From the NCBI GenBank assembly GCA_040222275.1, contig JAVKDJ010000002.1:62001-126000 (forward strand): a DNA stretch of 64,000 nt, read 5' to 3'. A model generated the notes under the pieces. The model was given only the letters and a program-made list of their open reading frames with translations, searched no databases and was not told where the DNA came from. Position numbers and translations under genes: made by a program. The DNA comes from CAXBNB01 sp040222275. Lineage in GTDB: Bacteria; Bacteroidota; Bacteroidia; Cytophagales; Cyclobacteriaceae. This document shows, one piece after another, positions 26,679 through 35,828 of the stretch (the first letter of the stretch is position 1; every line of letters starts with the position of its first letter).

Positions 26679-28394
26679 ATGAACGATACCATCAACCTTG
26701 AAAGCATATATTCAGAGAGCACCATCACTCCCTTAAAGAGACTATTTCGGATGCTATCCCTGGATAGAAAAGAGATATTTATCATTTACTCGTATGCTAT
26801 TTTCAATGGAATAATAAACCTCTCTTTACCGTTGGGTGTGCAGGCCATTATTGGCTTTATCATTAGTGCGGAATACTCTGCTTCGCTGGGATTACTGATT
26901 TTCATAGTTGTAATAGGCGTTGCAGTCTCAGGCGTCATTCAACTACTGCAACTTTCGCTTACTGAACTATTACAGAGAAGGATCTTTACCCGGGCTTCAT
27001 TCGAGTTTGCTTTTCGCATCCCCAGGTTCAAAATGGAATCACTCACCAGTTTTTATCCACCAGAGTTAATGAACCGTTTTTTTGATACGCTCAACGTTCA
27101 AAAAGGGCTTTCCAAGGTACTTCTGGATGTCTCCGCTTCTTCATTGCAAATCATTTTTGGATTAATACTTTTATCTGTTTATCACGAGTTTTTCGTTTTC
27201 TTCGGCATTATCCTGCTCGGGCTAATCGCACTTATATTTGTCATCACGGGTTCCAGAGGGCTGAAAAGTAGTATTATGGAATCTAAATACAAGTACGAAG
27301 TAGCCCACTGGCTTGAAGAGCTGGCGCGGGTGATGGGTACCTTTAAGCTTGCAGGGGAAACTGACTTGCCCATAAAAAAGACTGACTATTATGTAGGCAA
27401 CTATCTAAAATTCCGAAAGCAACATTTCAACATTCTGATTTTTCAATTTTCCAGCATTGTAGCTTTCAAAACCCTCATTACCGCTGGTGTACTCATTTTG
27501 GGAAGTATTCTGGTTATCAATCAGGAAATCAACCTGGGCCAATTTGTCGCATCCGAAATTATTATACTTCTGGTATTGAGTTCGGTCGAAAAACTGATCC
27601 TGAGCATGGAAACTGTCTACGATGTGCTCACAGGAATGGAAAAACTAGGGCAGGTGACCGACATTGATATAGAAAAAGACGATGGCTTTGATCTGAACGA
27701 AATAGACCAGGACAAAGGACTGTCTATTGAACTTTCAAACCTTACCTACACGTACAAGGGTTCCTTAAAACCCTCTGTGTCTGAAATCAACCTGAAAATA
27801 GAGGCTTATGAAAAAGTGTGTATTACTGGGGTAAACCAATCGGGAAAAACAACACTGATATCGCTCATATCAGGCCTTTACAGCGACTATCAGGGATCAA
27901 TTATGTTCAATGGTATTCCACTTAAGGATATCAGCATTATGAGTTTCAGGTCAGTGATTGGCGACAACCTGGGGCTGCAAGACCTGTTTTATGGTACCTT
28001 ATCCGAAAACATAACAGTGGGAAAGGAAGGCATAGGCACTCAGGACATAATCTGGGCCATAAACCAGGTTGGACTAACTGATTTTTTCAGGCAACTACCC
28101 GATGGACTCAATACGAGGATACTACCGGAAGGACAGGGCCTCTCAACCAGCTTAAAGCAAAAAATAATACTGGCAAGGACCCTGGCGGAAAAACCAAAAA
28201 TCATTGTGATGGACAACACACTTCAAAACCTGGATTTTGAAGACCGTAAAAAAATCAGTTCGATTTTATGCGACAAGAATGCAAACTGGACCTTGCTGGC
28301 CGTATCCAACGATCCACTAATGACAGAGGCATGCGACAAAGTGGTTACCCTGGAGTATGGGAAAATTGTAGATATCAAGCAGAATAAAAAATAA
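26679..28394 (+). CDS. Type I-secretion-like ABC exporter subunit with degenerate ATPase motifs
   Basis: 571 residues: an N-terminal membrane domain of about six helices (residues 30-310) and a C-terminal nucleotide-binding domain (about 345-571), with no peptidase domain in front. Walker A is intact (GVNQSGKTTL, near 384). The other motifs are not: the signature reads GLSTSLKQ instead of LSGGQ, Walker B ends MDNT instead of DE, the Q-loop region (GLQDLFYGTL) looks shortened, and the H-loop His is replaced (AVSND where AHR is usual). It is followed by an HlyD-type adaptor and a TolC channel, so it sits where the inner-membrane motor of a tripartite exporter should be. It may be a slow or non-canonical ATPase or need a partner. 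Confidence 0.85.
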   Translation: MNDTINLESIYSESTITPLKRLFRMLSLDRKEIFIIYSYAIFNGIINLSLPLGVQAIIGFIISAEYSASLGLLIFIVVIGVAVSGVIQLLQLSLTELLQRRIFTRASFEFAFRIPRFKMESLTSFYPPELMNRFFDTLNVQKGLSKVLLDVSASSLQIIFGLILLSVYHEFFVFFGIILLGLIALIFVITGSRGLKSSIMESKYKYEVAHWLEELARVMGTFKLAGETDLPIKKTDYYVGNYLKFRKQHFNILIFQFSSIVAFKTLITAGVLILGSILVINQEINLGQFVASEIIILLVLSSVEKLILSMETVYDVLTGMEKLGQVTDIDIEKDDGFDLNEIDQDKGLSIELSNLTYTYKGSLKPSVSEINLKIEAYEKVCITGVNQSGKTTLISLISGLYSDYQGSIMFNGIPLKDISIMSFRSVIGDNLGLQDLFYGTLSENITVGKEGIGTQDIIWAINQVGLTDFFRQLPDGLNTRILPEGQGLSTSLKQKIILARTLAEKPKIIVMDNTLQNLDFEDRKKISSILCDKNANWTLLAVSNDPLMTEACDKVVTLEYGKIVDIKQNKK

Positions 28395-28401
28395 AACAGC
28401 C

Positions 28402-29763
28402 ATGTTGAATATTTCCAACAATAATATAAACCGGGATGAAATTCTATCGGGGTGTCATTCTTATCAAGAGGTGATGGTTTCGAAAGCCTCAAATAGGCTA
28501 ATAATTTTGCTGGGCACGTTGTTTTGCCTGGCATGCATAATCCTCTTTCTGCCCTGGACACAAAACATAAGGGCAAAAGGAAAACTCACTTCGCTGAACC
28601 CGCAAAACAGGGAACAGCAAATACACTCTATGATCTCTGGTCGTGTGGAAAAATGGTATGTAAACGAGGGTCAACTTTTGAAAAGGGGGGATACCGTGGT
28701 GTACATATCAGAAATGAAACCTGATTACCTGGATCCTTTTTTAATCGAAAAAACAGCGAAACAAGCTGAAGCAAAAAAAGCTTCAGTGGCCTCCTATAAG
28801 GAAAAAGCCCATGCCCTCACAAACCAGATAGATGCCCTGAAGAAAAACAAGAAACTGAAGCTATTGCAGGCAGAAAACTACCTGAAACAGGCCGCCCTGA
28901 AGGTGACCTCTGATAGTATAGACTATCAAACGGCTGTCGTCAATTTAGAGATTGCCCAAAACCAATTTGAAAGGCAGGAAAACCTCTACAAACAGGGCTT
29001 AAAGTCTTTGACCGATTTACAAAAAAGAAAGCAAAAGCTGCAGGAGTCAGTCAACAAGAAAATTGCTATACAGAATAAGTGGCTGGTTAGCCAAAACGAG
29101 TACATCAATGCAAGGATAAACCTCAATGCCATTGAAAACGAGTACATGGAAAAAATCGCCAAAGCAGAATCGGACCACATGTCTGCCATATCCAATATAC
29201 TCCAGGCAGAAGCTGACTACAACAAGCTGTCCATTCAGGAATCCAACTATGTAAAAAGATCGGGATTTTACGCCATCACAGCCCCGCAAGATGGCTATGT
29301 CACCAGGGCTTTGGTAGTTGGTATTGGCGAAACCGTAAAGGAGGGCCAGCCTATATTCACTTTTGTGCCGGCGCACTACGATCTGGCAGTGGAAATGTAT
29401 GTACGTCCTATTGATCTGCCCCTGATAAGGGAAAACGCAAACGTCAGGCTTCAGTTTGATGGATGGCCGGCACTTGTATTCAGCGGGTGGCCGGGACTAT
29501 CCTTTGGTGCCTACGATGGCAAAATCGTGGCTTATGACAAGGTAGCTGGCCCCAATGGCAATTTTCGCGTATTAGTGGTGCCCGAAGGTGAAGATGCCCG
29601 GCCATGGCCTGAATTGTTGCGAATCGGCTCGGGGGCCAATGGGATAGCGCTCCTCAATAGAGTACCGGTGTGGTATGAATTGTGGAGAAACCTCAACGGA
29701 TTCCCACCGGATTTTTACAAGGAAGAAAATTATGCCCCCAAACCTAAAATGACTAAAAAATGA
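28402..29763 (+). CDS. HlyD family periplasmic adaptor (membrane fusion) protein
   Basis: 453 residues. One N-terminal transmembrane helix (LIILLGTLFCLACIILFLPW, about 33-52), then a barrel-sandwich half (INGRVEKW-like stretch ISGRVEKWYVNEGQLLKRGD), a long alpha-helical hairpin (about 120-285) that should reach the TolC channel, the second lipoyl half (APQDGYVTRALVVGIGETVK near 295) and a beta-barrel domain. The C-terminal part is longer than in the shortest adaptors. Starts 7 bases after the ABC gene and overlaps the TolC start by four bases (ATGA), so the three form one unit. Confidence 0.9.
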   Translation: MLNISNNNINRDEILSGCHSYQEVMVSKASNRLIILLGTLFCLACIILFLPWTQNIRAKGKLTSLNPQNREQQIHSMISGRVEKWYVNEGQLLKRGDTVVYISEMKPDYLDPFLIEKTAKQAEAKKASVASYKEKAHALTNQIDALKKNKKLKLLQAENYLKQAALKVTSDSIDYQTAVVNLEIAQNQFERQENLYKQGLKSLTDLQKRKQKLQESVNKKIAIQNKWLVSQNEYINARINLNAIENEYMEKIAKAESDHMSAISNILQAEADYNKLSIQESNYVKRSGFYAITAPQDGYVTRALVVGIGETVKEGQPIFTFVPAHYDLAVEMYVRPIDLPLIRENANVRLQFDGWPALVFSGWPGLSFGAYDGKIVAYDKVAGPNGNFRVLVVPEGEDARPWPELLRIGSGANGIALLNRVPVWYELWRNLNGFPPDFYKEENYAPKPKMTKK

Positions 29764-31169
29764 GACTCTTTTTCTTCTTCAAGTTGCTTTTTTTCGTCAG
29801 TTTTTGGAACGTTAACGCTCAGGATAGCACCTCTACGGTACTGCCCTTGGAGCAATACTATTGTATGGTGTATCAAAATCACCCTATAGTAAAACAAGCC
29901 ACTCTGCTTGTCCAACGGGGTAGGTTAAGCATTCAGGAGGCCAGAGGTGCTTTTGATCCCAAGTTAAACTCCACATTTTATACAAAAGATTTTAATGGCA
30001 AGGACTATTATGACCTGTGGAACACCTACCTCAAAGTACCTACTTTGTTGAATGTAGATTTAAAGGCTGGATTTGAAAACAACAGTGGTTTGTACCTCAA
30101 CCCCGAGCATTCGCTCCCCAACCAGGGCCTTTATTATATGGGCATATCCGTACCATTGGGCCAGGGACTTATGCGAAACCCGCGCAACATAGAATTGAAA
30201 AAGAGCAATTTTCATTCAGAACTCACCCGGAATGATGCTCAAATACTGCTAAACAACCTTTTTTTGGATGCCAATCATGCCTATTGGCTGTGGTACGAGC
30301 AATACCATATTCGGCAACTGGTGCAGGACAACCTGCGCCTGATCGAGCAAAAATACCAAGGGGTACGGGAATCAGTTATAAATGGTGAGTATGCCGCTAT
30401 CGATTCGGTAGAAATGTATATTCAGGTACAACAATGGGGCAATGAATTGAAAATGGCTGATATGGCCTTGCAAAACTGCGAACTACTCTTAAGGAATTTT
30501 ATCTGGAACGACCAGATTGATCTGGGCCAAATGATACCCGAAACCCATGCTGGTAAAGAAGACATAGACCTTGATCAGGTACTTCAATGGGCAATACACA
30601 ACCATCCCCAACTACAGCAGCTGGAAATTCAAAATACTATATTGGACCTGGATAGGAAGATGCGAAAAGAGCAACTCAAACCTGTATTCAACATCAATTA
30701 CAACTTGCTGCTGCAAAATGGAAATCGGGACAATGGAGACAATGGTGCCTATGCCAACAACTACAAAGGTGGGTTTGAGTTTGTATTTCCTCTACTGGTA
30801 AGAAAAGAAAGGGCCAAACTGAAAGTGGTAACCCTGAAGCAGCAAGAAAACAGCCTGAAACTTGACAATAAGGCACAAGAGACCTTTACCAAAGTAGAAC
30901 AAAGCTACAACAAGGGCTTTACCCTGGATGAAATGATAAAGGAGCAAGAGCGCATCATCACCAATCAGGTGCGCATGCTACAGGCCGAGCAAATCAAATT
31001 TGACAGTGGGGAAAGCTCAGTATTTTTACTCAATAGCAGGGAAAACAAGAAGTTGAAGAGCCAAATAAAACTCATAGAATTAAGAGCCAAATACGGTAGG
31101 GCTTTGGGAGAACTTAGCTGGTCGGCTGGTAAACTCTTTCATGATGTGAAAACAAATAATGACATCTAA
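29760..31169 (+). CDS. TolC family outer-membrane channel protein
   Basis: 469 residues. Residues 1-20 form a signal peptide (MRLFFFFKLLFFVSFWNVNA). The sequence then has the outer-membrane efflux protein layout with two repeats of strand and long helix: an N-terminal LEQYYCMVYQNHPIVKQA, a strand region GISVPLGQGLMRNPRN, and long amphipathic helices (KAQETFTKVEQSYNKGF; GESSVFLLNSRENKKL, the last being a common TolC-family motif). It is the outer-membrane exit duct of the exporter and ends the operon. Confidence 0.9.
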   Translation: MRLFFFFKLLFFVSFWNVNAQDSTSTVLPLEQYYCMVYQNHPIVKQATLLVQRGRLSIQEARGAFDPKLNSTFYTKDFNGKDYYDLWNTYLKVPTLLNVDLKAGFENNSGLYLNPEHSLPNQGLYYMGISVPLGQGLMRNPRNIELKKSNFHSELTRNDAQILLNNLFLDANHAYWLWYEQYHIRQLVQDNLRLIEQKYQGVRESVINGEYAAIDSVEMYIQVQQWGNELKMADMALQNCELLLRNFIWNDQIDLGQMIPETHAGKEDIDLDQVLQWAIHNHPQLQQLEIQNTILDLDRKMRKEQLKPVFNINYNLLLQNGNRDNGDNGAYANNYKGGFEFVFPLLVRKERAKLKVVTLKQQENSLKLDNKAQETFTKVEQSYNKGFTLDEMIKEQERIITNQVRMLQAEQIKFDSGESSVFLLNSRENKKLKSQIKLIELRAKYGRALGELSWSAGKLFHDVKTNNDI

Positions 31170-31274
31170 TGCCATGATAAATCATGATGATGTAAAAAAA
31201 CTATCCAATACCGCTGTGTATTAATCTAACACAATATACTTGCCCGGCTGGTTTCATTTTCATTACCTTTCAAC

Positions 31275-31356
31275 TATGATTCTTGTTTGTGAAGAGCTGC
31301 CTCACCGGACAGACCGGCACGAAACGGGGGCGAGGGTTTATAATCTCACAAAATAG
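31275..31356. repeat. Dispersed repeat, copy B
   Basis: An 82-base unit matching 4007-4085 in order and orientation, with about three extra bases in the centre (CACCGGACAGACCGGC against CGCCGCGGCGGGC). The remaining part of the gap between the TolC gene and the DUF5686 gene (31170-31619) shows no gene or other named feature. Confidence 0.7.
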
Positions 31357-31619
31357 GGTTGAACAAATACCTCAACCAATAAATGGAATACAAACTATAA
31401 AATAATTGTCTTGCTTTCAGGAGAGTGTGTGCAACATTTTCGAGACTGGTGGATTGAACCGGCTATTTGCCAACAGATGAACACTGTGTTTTCCATTATA
31501 TAATAATCGCCTTTTCGATTCGTCATACAATATCAAAGTCTTCTCGGGGTGTCATAAGGCAACTTGGCTATACCAAAAGACATTGTGTATTGTAGTTTCC
31601 CCAACCTGATCTTTCACCA

Positions 31620-34106
31620 ATGCCCAAATTCCTCTGTTTGGTAAGTATGCTCCTAGTTTTATATGCGACAGCATCGACAGCACAGGGAATTAGCGGTTAT
31701 ATCCAGGATGAGCACAACAACCCCATACCTTACGCAAGTGTTTTTATAAAAGAATTGCAAACCGGTACTTCAAGTGACGCTGAAGGTCGGTATTTTATCA
31801 ATGGTATCGGAATTGGGTTGTACCACGTCATCTTTTCCTCAGTAGGATACAAAACCGCATCGTATGAAATAACGATCAAGGATAGAAATGTGGTACAGAA
31901 AAATGTTTGGCTGGAAACCTCGAAACAAGAACTTGAGGAAGTAGTGGTGAGGGCCAAAAGAAAAGACCCTGCTTACGAAATCATCCAAAAAGTAATAGAG
32001 CATAAAAAGAAGCACCTGAAACAATTGAACAGCTCAAGAAGTAAAGTGTATGTCAAGGCTTTCGAAATAGTGGATGTGAAAAAAAAGGTGGATGGCAAAC
32101 AGGAAATAGTGAGCCTGGAAGGGCAACCTGACGACCCCTTTGAGCAAGAAAGGGAGGAAGGGAAGAAAAAGATGCCAAATATTAATTTGCTCGAAATGAA
32201 CCTTACCCTGAACTATAAATATCCTTTCAGGTACAAGGAAGAACGCACAGCAGTAAAGTCATACGGTACAAAAGCCGGATTGTATGTACCCCCATTTGAC
32301 CAGGCCGATTTCAACTTTTATCGCAATCTTCTTGAGGTCAAAAGCCTGACGGAATCCCCAGTGATTTCTCCAATAAGTAAGATGTCTATTTTGTCCTATA
32401 AATTTAAACTGGAGCAAGTTGACACGGTGGACCAACAATTAGTGTACAAGATAAAAGTGACCCCTCGTAAAAGTGGCAACTCCACATGTAGTGGCTATTT
32501 GTATATCAATGACAGCATTTGGAATATCAACAAGCTTGATTTGTCTTTTCATAAAGGGAGTTTGAAACTATACGACAAATTTCGGATTCAGCAAGCCTAC
32601 AAACCAGTAGCCGATTCGCTTTGGATACCCTATAGGCAAGAGTTTTCATACGAAACCAAAAATGGAAGGCGTAAAGAGTTCAGGGGAAATACTGTCTATC
32701 ATTTTTCGGATTTTCAGATCAATTACCAATTTCCTGAGAAGTTTTTTGGAAATGAGGTCGCCATAACGAAGCAGGAGGCCTACAAAAAGGATTCCAGCTA
32801 CTGGAACAGCACCAGGCCTGAGCCCCTCACGGTGAAAGAGCAGGAAATGATCCATCACAGGGACAGCATCCATGCTGTGCACAACACCATTGAATACAAA
32901 GACTCTATTGAGGCCAGGTACAATAAAATCACCCTTGGCGAATTGCTTTTCCATGGTGTTGGGTACAGAAACTATAGAAAACAAAGGCAGTACTATTTTG
33001 GTTCTTTGACGAACCTTATCGGTTTTGAAGTAATTGGCGGATTTCGGTTGGGGCCTTACACTTCGTATTGGAAAAGGTGGGAAAGTGGCCGCTCGATTTG
33101 GACAGGGGGATCCCTTAACATTGGGCTTAAAAATTCGGACATACAAGGCAACATACGGTCAAGGTTTTTGTATGCACCTATGAAAGTAGGCAGCATTTCG
33201 GTAAGCGGTGGGCGCTCTTTTTTCTCAATCAATCCAAATGATGCCTACCTCAACCAGCTGAGGCGATCGAATTATATCCTCAACGACCGGTTTGGTGTCA
33301 GCCATAGAAGGGAGTTTTTCAACGGGTTTTATCTCGTCACTGGATTCAATTTCGCCAGACGGATTTCAGCCAGCTCCTTTAACAGCAACACTTTCATAGG
33401 GGACATTATTGACGACAAAGAACCTTTGGACTTTCAAGATTATTCTGCCCTTACCACCGAGGTAAGGATTTCTTATACGCCCAAACAGCGTTTCATGACC
33501 GAACCCAAGTGGAAAGTAGTCCTGGGCAGCAAATACCCTACTTTCAGTCTTAGCCATTTCAAGGGGTGGAACGGCCCATTTTCCAGCGATGTGGATTTTG
33601 ATCAGTTAGAGTTTAGCATCAATCAAAAATTAACCCTGGGGATGCTGGGCAACTCAGAATACAAAGCCAGAGCAGGAAAATTCATCAATACCCATACCCT
33701 CAGACTGATCGATCAAAAACGGTTCAGGCAGTCAGATCCCTATTTGTATTCCAACCCCCTGGAATCTTTTCAGCTTCTGGATACAGCCCTGATAGCTACC
33801 AATCCATATTTTGAGGTACACCATATTCACCATTTTAATGGGGCACTTATCAATAACATTCCCCTTGTGAAAAAGCTTCGGTTTGGAGTGGTAGCAGGGG
33901 CTGGCACACTTTGGGTTCAGGAAAGCAATTATCGCCATTCCGAGGTATTTGTAGGAATGGAAAGGGTATTCAAATTTGGGGCCAGACGAAGACTTAGGAT
34001 TGGCGTATATGGAGTTGCCGCCCAGTCAAATAATTCAAGCCTTAAAACTGACTTTAAAATATCTTTCGACCTAATTGACACCTGGAAAAGGGATTGGAGT
34101 TACTGA
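31620..34106 (+). CDS. DUF5686 outer-membrane protein with carboxypeptidase-regulatory-like N-terminal domain
   Basis: 828 residues. Signal peptide at 1-21 (LCLVSMLLVLYATASTA). Residues about 22-105 are a CarboxypepD_reg-like beta-sandwich (GISGYIQDEHNNPIPYASVFI, then GTSSDAEGRYFINGIGIG), as found at the front of TonB-dependent receptors. It is followed by ELEEVVVRAKRKDPAYEIIQ and a long DUF5686 region ending in outer-membrane-like strands (FDLIDTWKRDWSY). No TonB plug domain is present. Function unknown; the family is typical of Bacteroidetes. It appears to be transcribed alone. Confidence 0.88.
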   Translation: MPKFLCLVSMLLVLYATASTAQGISGYIQDEHNNPIPYASVFIKELQTGTSSDAEGRYFINGIGIGLYHVIFSSVGYKTASYEITIKDRNVVQKNVWLETSKQELEEVVVRAKRKDPAYEIIQKVIEHKKKHLKQLNSSRSKVYVKAFEIVDVKKKVDGKQEIVSLEGQPDDPFEQEREEGKKKMPNINLLEMNLTLNYKYPFRYKEERTAVKSYGTKAGLYVPPFDQADFNFYRNLLEVKSLTESPVISPISKMSILSYKFKLEQVDTVDQQLVYKIKVTPRKSGNSTCSGYLYINDSIWNINKLDLSFHKGSLKLYDKFRIQQAYKPVADSLWIPYRQEFSYETKNGRRKEFRGNTVYHFSDFQINYQFPEKFFGNEVAITKQEAYKKDSSYWNSTRPEPLTVKEQEMIHHRDSIHAVHNTIEYKDSIEARYNKITLGELLFHGVGYRNYRKQRQYYFGSLTNLIGFEVIGGFRLGPYTSYWKRWESGRSIWTGGSLNIGLKNSDIQGNIRSRFLYAPMKVGSISVSGGRSFFSINPNDAYLNQLRRSNYILNDRFGVSHRREFFNGFYLVTGFNFARRISASSFNSNTFIGDIIDDKEPLDFQDYSALTTEVRISYTPKQRFMTEPKWKVVLGSKYPTFSLSHFKGWNGPFSSDVDFDQLEFSINQKLTLGMLGNSEYKARAGKFINTHTLRLIDQKRFRQSDPYLYSNPLESFQLLDTALIATNPYFEVHHIHHFNGALINNIPLVKKLRFGVVAGAGTLWVQESNYRHSEVFVGMERVFKFGARRRLRIGVYGVAAQSNNSSLKTDFKISFDLIDTWKRDWSY

Positions 34107-34462
34107 ACAAAGCTCATCAGCGGTTTAATAAAATGGCTGCCCCTGAATAGTGCTCACCCAAAAGTTAGGTTCTTCCTATTTGTCATAATGAAACCTGCAC
34201 ACATCGATCAAAAGTTAATAGTCGCGCATGGGAGACCAATCTGTGATTCAGGTCAAAAAGGTAATTAGTTGTCAAACGGACGTTCACCTTCTTGAACTGT
34301 CATCAGTGCCCGGAATTATGGTAGTACCAAGGCATCTCTTCAGGCAGAAGACACCAAGCAATCTGTTGAATTTGCCAACCATGCCTTGCAGCTCCTAAAT
34401 TAATAGCTTTGCCCTTTACCTCACTTTTTCATTACTTTTACAACTTAATTTACTCCGTTTCT
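34107..34462. other. Gap with possible gene or IS remains
   Basis: No intact gene. Near 34150 a CTCACCCAAAAGTTAGG stretch resembles the terminal inverted repeats of some IS3-type elements, but no partner end is seen. From about 34291 to 34400 a short frame reads SARNYGSTKASLQAED and later FANHALQLLN before a TAA, which could be the end of a decayed gene. Both readings are weak. Confidence 0.2.
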
Positions 34463-35224
34463 ATGCTCTTACTCATTTCACCTGCCAAGTCATTCGATTT
34501 CGATTCCCCAGCCCATACGTCCCACAGTTCCGAGCCTGATTTTGTGACAGAATCTACCCGGCTGATCAAAAAGATGGGTACTTTTTCACGCAAAAAAGTG
34601 GGAGAGTTGATGAGCATTAGTCCGGAACTTGCCGCCCTCAATGTGGACAGGTACCAAAAGTGGACGCCTACGCCCAAAAGGGAAGATACCAAGCAAGCCG
34701 TGCTGGCATTCAATGGGGAAGTTTTCCGTGGGCTGAACGCCAGGGAAATGGATGAAGAAGACCTGCAGTTTGCCCAAAACCACCTCAGGATTCTGTCAGG
34801 ACTGTACGGGCTGCTCCGACCACTGGATCTCATACAGCCCTATCGCCTGGAAATGGGCACCAGACTAAAATACTATAGCTACAACAACCTGTACCAATTT
34901 TGGGGCGATAAGATTACCAAACGCATCAATGCCGATTTAGGCGATGCGGATTGTATTGTAAACCTGGCTTCTACCGAATATTTCAAATCAGTAAATGAGC
35001 CAAAGCTCAATCAGAAAGTCATTACACCAATTTTCAAGGACTTTAGCAATGGTGGCTACAAGGTGCTGATGACCTATGCCAAAAATGCCCGGGGAGTGAT
35101 GGCCAACTACATCATCAAAAACAGAATCACCGAACCGGAATTGATGAAATCATTCAATGGCAATGGCTATGCTTTTGATCCATCCCAGTCTGATGAATCG
35201 AATTGGGTATTTACCAGGGGCTAG
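34463..35224 (+). CDS. yaaA: Peroxide stress protein YaaA (DUF328/UPF0246)
   Basis: 253 residues from the ATG at 34463, giving the family's normal start MLLLISPAKSFDF. The upstream extension to 34409 is not conserved in style and was dropped. Other family motifs: KWTPTPKREDTKQAVLAFNGEVFRGL (split at about residues 72-97), HLRILSGLYGLLRPLDLIQPYRLEMGT (about 111-137), VNLASTEYFK and ARGVMANYII. YaaA lowers intracellular free iron under hydrogen peroxide stress in E. coli and can bind DNA. No oxidative-stress regulator is adjacent. Confidence 0.93.
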   Translation: MLLLISPAKSFDFDSPAHTSHSSEPDFVTESTRLIKKMGTFSRKKVGELMSISPELAALNVDRYQKWTPTPKREDTKQAVLAFNGEVFRGLNAREMDEEDLQFAQNHLRILSGLYGLLRPLDLIQPYRLEMGTRLKYYSYNNLYQFWGDKITKRINADLGDADCIVNLASTEYFKSVNEPKLNQKVITPIFKDFSNGGYKVLMTYAKNARGVMANYIIKNRITEPELMKSFNGNGYAFDPSQSDESNWVFTRG

Positions 35225-35254
35225 GCTGATAGACAAAAGAAAACAACCTCCGCT

Positions 35255-35710
35255 CGTCATTCCATGGCTCATGACGAAGGAATGAGACCAGGTAATCTAG
35301 ATCAAGTGCATGACTTCCACTGACGAGATTCCCGATCTCCGCTTTGCTTCGTCGGGAATGACGTATAGGGTTGGGTTTTCACTTTCGGTAATAGTTTGCA
35401 ATCAATCAGGAGGAGATAAGAAGTTATAAACATGCAAATCCAAGGGCTACTACCACCGCCCGTCATTCCACGGCTTGTGACGGAGGAGCAAGACCGGGGA
35501 ATCTGGTAGAAAAAGGTATTATTGAACTATTGAGATTCCCGATCTCCGTTTCACTGCGTCCGGAATGACGCAGAACAGAGGTGGCTGCTCCAAAATGAAA
35601 CAACGCTCTCATAACAAAACAAGGTAAACCGCAAAGCCTAAACCCTCAAAGCTACCACTACCGTCCGTCATTCCACGGCCCATGACGAAGGAATGAGACC
35701 CGGAATCCTA
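35255..35710. repeat. Degenerate tandem array of REP-like units (period about 205 bp)
   Basis: Three units start with CGTCATTCCA at 35255, 35461 and 35666. Units 1 (35255-35363) and 2 (35461-35570) end in GGAATGACG, so each has 9-base inverted ends; unit 3 is cut short after GGAATGAGACCCGGAATC. Within unit 1, ATTCCCGA and TCGGGAAT near its right end form a hairpin. The spacers also resemble each other just before each unit (GGCTACTACCACCGCC against AGCTACCACTACCGTC), so the repeat period includes spacer. The rest of the gap from 35225 to 35828 holds no gene. Confidence 0.65.
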
Positions 35711-35828
35711 ACCTCCGATAGCATGGCTCTGGAAGTGAATGTAAGAATTGCTTCGAAAATACATACAGCCTTATAACTCAGTTGCAGATTATCCCTATTT
35801 TAGCACAAGTCTATCTCCCAAACTAGAA

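Noticed and set aside
35255..35710. CRISPR array
   Set aside because: Only three long, diverged units with spacing near 205 bases, inverted ends and no cas genes; this is REP-like repeat structure.
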